A stretch of DNA of 64,000 bases from Glycine soja (taxonomy: Eukaryota; Streptophyta; Magnoliopsida; Fabales; Fabaceae). The notes under the pieces were generated by a model, which made no database searches, was not told the DNA's origin, and saw only the letters and a program-made list of their open reading frames with translations. The stretch lies in the NCBI RefSeq assembly GCF_004193775.1, contig NC_041004.1, forward strand, positions 29,970,411 to 30,034,410, given 5' to 3'. Made by a program: the position numbers and the translations under genes. Positions 62,493 through 64,000 of this stretch are shown here, piece after piece. Each line of letters starts with the position of its first letter. Within the stretch, counting starts at the first letter, position 1.

Positions 62493-64000
62493 CTAACAAT
62501 TTCTGATTATATGGGCCATTAAATCTATCATGTGTTGACAGTAATTGATTAGCCCGTGAATTTCCTCTAGGGCTGAACACACTTCGGCCATGGCCCTTGC
62601 TTTGGCTAGTAGTCGCGGGAGGTCTTGACTTCTATTTAAGGTCAAGGCGAACCTATCCATCCACATGGTCACTTCTTGATGCAATGCATCAATCACCCTC
62701 CCTCTTGCTTCCTTCTCGGCATATGCTTGTGCGAAGTCCTCTACTAGCCCTATTATAGCTAGCATGCTTAGCTTCGTGGCTTCTAAGTGTTGGGCCAAAC
62801 TCCTCTTGGATCTTGAGCAGGCAGCTAACTCTTCCTTTAAGACCATGCCATGTACTCGTGACTGGTCTCTTTCCTCTCTTCGGAGCTTAAGCTCGCTGTT
62901 GCTGCCCCACAGAGCCCCTCGGAACTTGTTCCGGCCGTGCTCTTCCCTACAAGCCCTCTTGGTCTCTTGTTCCAAGGCCTTGGTGGTAGCTATATTTGTA
63001 TCTCTTAGTTCGGCATTCTCCTTTCGGATTTTAAGAGCTGCTAATTTGAATCTTTCTTTGACTGTTTGGGCTTGCTCGAGTTCCACCCTAAGGGCCTGCA
63101 CCTCTTCATCTTCTTTCGGCACCTCAACTTCCTCCCTTCTAACGGTTCTCAAACTCAGGAGCCAATCCAAACCTTGCACGTGGGCTTTCAACCACCTTCG
63201 GTAGCCACCGATGGGCCCATTGTTACTGCCCCTCAGTTCTTTGTCCTTCTTTTGCACCACCTCCCATGCCTTGCAGACCTTCTAAAGTGTCTCCTCGTTG
63301 GCTTTATTGAAACCTCGTGAAATGACAGGCACGAGCTCTTCCTCTAGCGGTGCCCCTCTCATAGGGTAGCCAAGTTGCCTTATAGCAAGAACGGGATTGT
63401 AACTGATGCAACCCCTTGTCACCATCAAGGGAACATTCGGAAATCCTTTGCACGAAATAAGAACCCCGGTTCTTCCTTATTTCCATCGAGGGAACCAGTT
63501 GACAGACGCTCTTTCTTTGTTTGCTAAGAGTTGGTCCCAATTTACCCCTCCTTTCTCTGTGCATGAACGGTGGCTTTCTAGCGGGCAAGCATGTCTCACC
63601 TCTTGGCAAAAAAGGTTTGAAACCAACCATACATAAAGAGCTAGAGTACAGCAAACAATCCTCGTACTGCTCTTCTCACATCTTCGTTCGAAGGTGTCAT
63701 ATAGGTCGGCTAACATAGCGACAACCGGGCTTTCCTTGTGGTCATGATAAGCGAGAAAAGCGTCGATCGCTGCTAGATCCACCAACCCATCCATATTTGG
63801 AAAGAGGACTCCTCCGAAGATCAACAGTGCGAGAACGTCTATGAACGGGACCCATTCGCCTCTAGCTGCCAAGGTTCTTGCTTTTGCCTCCAAACATTTT
63901 CTCGATATTCCAACCACCCCATTTATGACTTGCTTTCCATGGTCTAATTCCTGCGCCAAGATTTGGACTATCTTTGAAATTCTAGCTAATGAGGGATAGA
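62493..64000 (-). pseudogene. ORF1 of element A (runs off the window)
   Basis: Read leftward from the window edge: NGVVGISRKCLEAKARTLAA, FGGVLFPNMDGLVDLAAIDA and CEKSSTRIVCCTLALYVWLV (the DUF7745-type domain), then VNWFPRWK, an in-frame TAA at about 63474, GFPNVPLMVTRGCISYNPVL, AIRQLGYPMRGAPLEEE, another stop at 63282-63284, then a 255-residue open tail. The tail has a long coiled coil (VQALRVELEQAQTVKERFK through REERDQSRVHG) and ends YCQHMIDLMAHIIRNC. Only two nonsense lesions are visible, so it is better preserved than in B. It is upstream of gag, as in Ogre elements. Function unknown. Confidence 0.85.

Larger units (their letters stand above)
31423..64000 (-). mobile_element. Element A: Tat/Ogre-like Ty3-gypsy retrotransposon, interrupted by B and running off the window
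   Basis: From its 3' LTR at the left (31423-32983) the element runs rightward through 3' non-coding DNA, an accessory ORF, integrase, RT with two RNase H domains, protease-gag, then element B (45584-61772), then the gag N-terminus and ORF1 up to 64000. Without B, about 16.4 kb is visible; the 5' LTR lies outside. Dual RNase H, an ORF upstream of gag and large size define the Tat/Ogre group. CTTAC at 31418-31422 is the predicted target duplication. Stops, frameshifts and a catalytic change make this copy inactive. Confidence 0.88.

Noticed and set aside
1..64000. Endogenous pararetrovirus, tRNA or rRNA genes
   Set aside because: No movement-protein or coat-protein motifs and no tRNA or rRNA gene pattern seen. 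The tRNA-like strings are primer binding sites at LTR borders.

Overview
This is eukaryotic plant DNA made almost entirely of transposable elements. I see no intact host gene and no rRNA or tRNA gene. The element families point to a legume, most likely soybean (Glycine) pericentromeric heterochromatin: Tat/Ogre-type Ty3-gypsy elements with a tRNA-Arg-like primer site, non-autonomous relatives of them, Copia LTRs loaded with an AATCGATT palindrome, and a chromovirus-like LTR. The species call is inference from remembered repeat families, not a database match.

Left third (1-15155). Positions 1-5995 hold a broken, minus-strand piece of a non-autonomous Tat/Ogre-like element (D): tandem arrays, a decayed accessory reading frame and a gag remnant. 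It is fused at 5996 to a truncated LTR of a second minus-strand element (C, 5996-15155). C keeps its PPT, initiator-Met PBS and a full right LTR (12689-15155), but no recognisable protein. A solo LTR with a CCAAG duplication (9453-11130) sits inside C.

Middle (15156-28770). AT-rich spacer. It holds a short CACTA-like element split by a very young, internally deleted Copia element (17671-21663, two 1034-bp LTRs that look identical, GTTTT duplication), a long-inverted-repeat foldback element (about 22217-23430), a probable Helitron 3' end (24741) and AT microsatellites.

Right part (28771-64000). A nest five insertions deep. A decayed plus-strand Copia element (gag-protease-integrase) is cut by the 3' LTR of a minus-strand gypsy element E (30698). 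E is cut by a large minus-strand Tat/Ogre-like element A (31423 to beyond 64000) encoding ORF1, gag-protease, RT with two RNase H domains, integrase and a downstream accessory ORF. A's gag is cut by a 16.2-kb non-autonomous element B (45584-61772, GGGAG duplication, 2113-bp LTRs almost identical). B is cut by a solo Copia-like LTR (53675-54501, TCCTA duplication).

How the parts relate. B has broken ORF1 and gag and no polymerase, yet its LTRs are almost unmutated, so it must have been mobilised by proteins from another element. A has the matching ORF1, gag, PBS/PPT style and LTR organisation, but this copy is dead (stops, frameshifts, integrase catalytic Glu changed to Lys). The most interesting signal is a set of hairpins in the transcribed leader part of the A and B LTRs. 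Their loop core is nearly constant and their stems differ but stay paired, which suggests a conserved RNA structure, perhaps a packaging signal.
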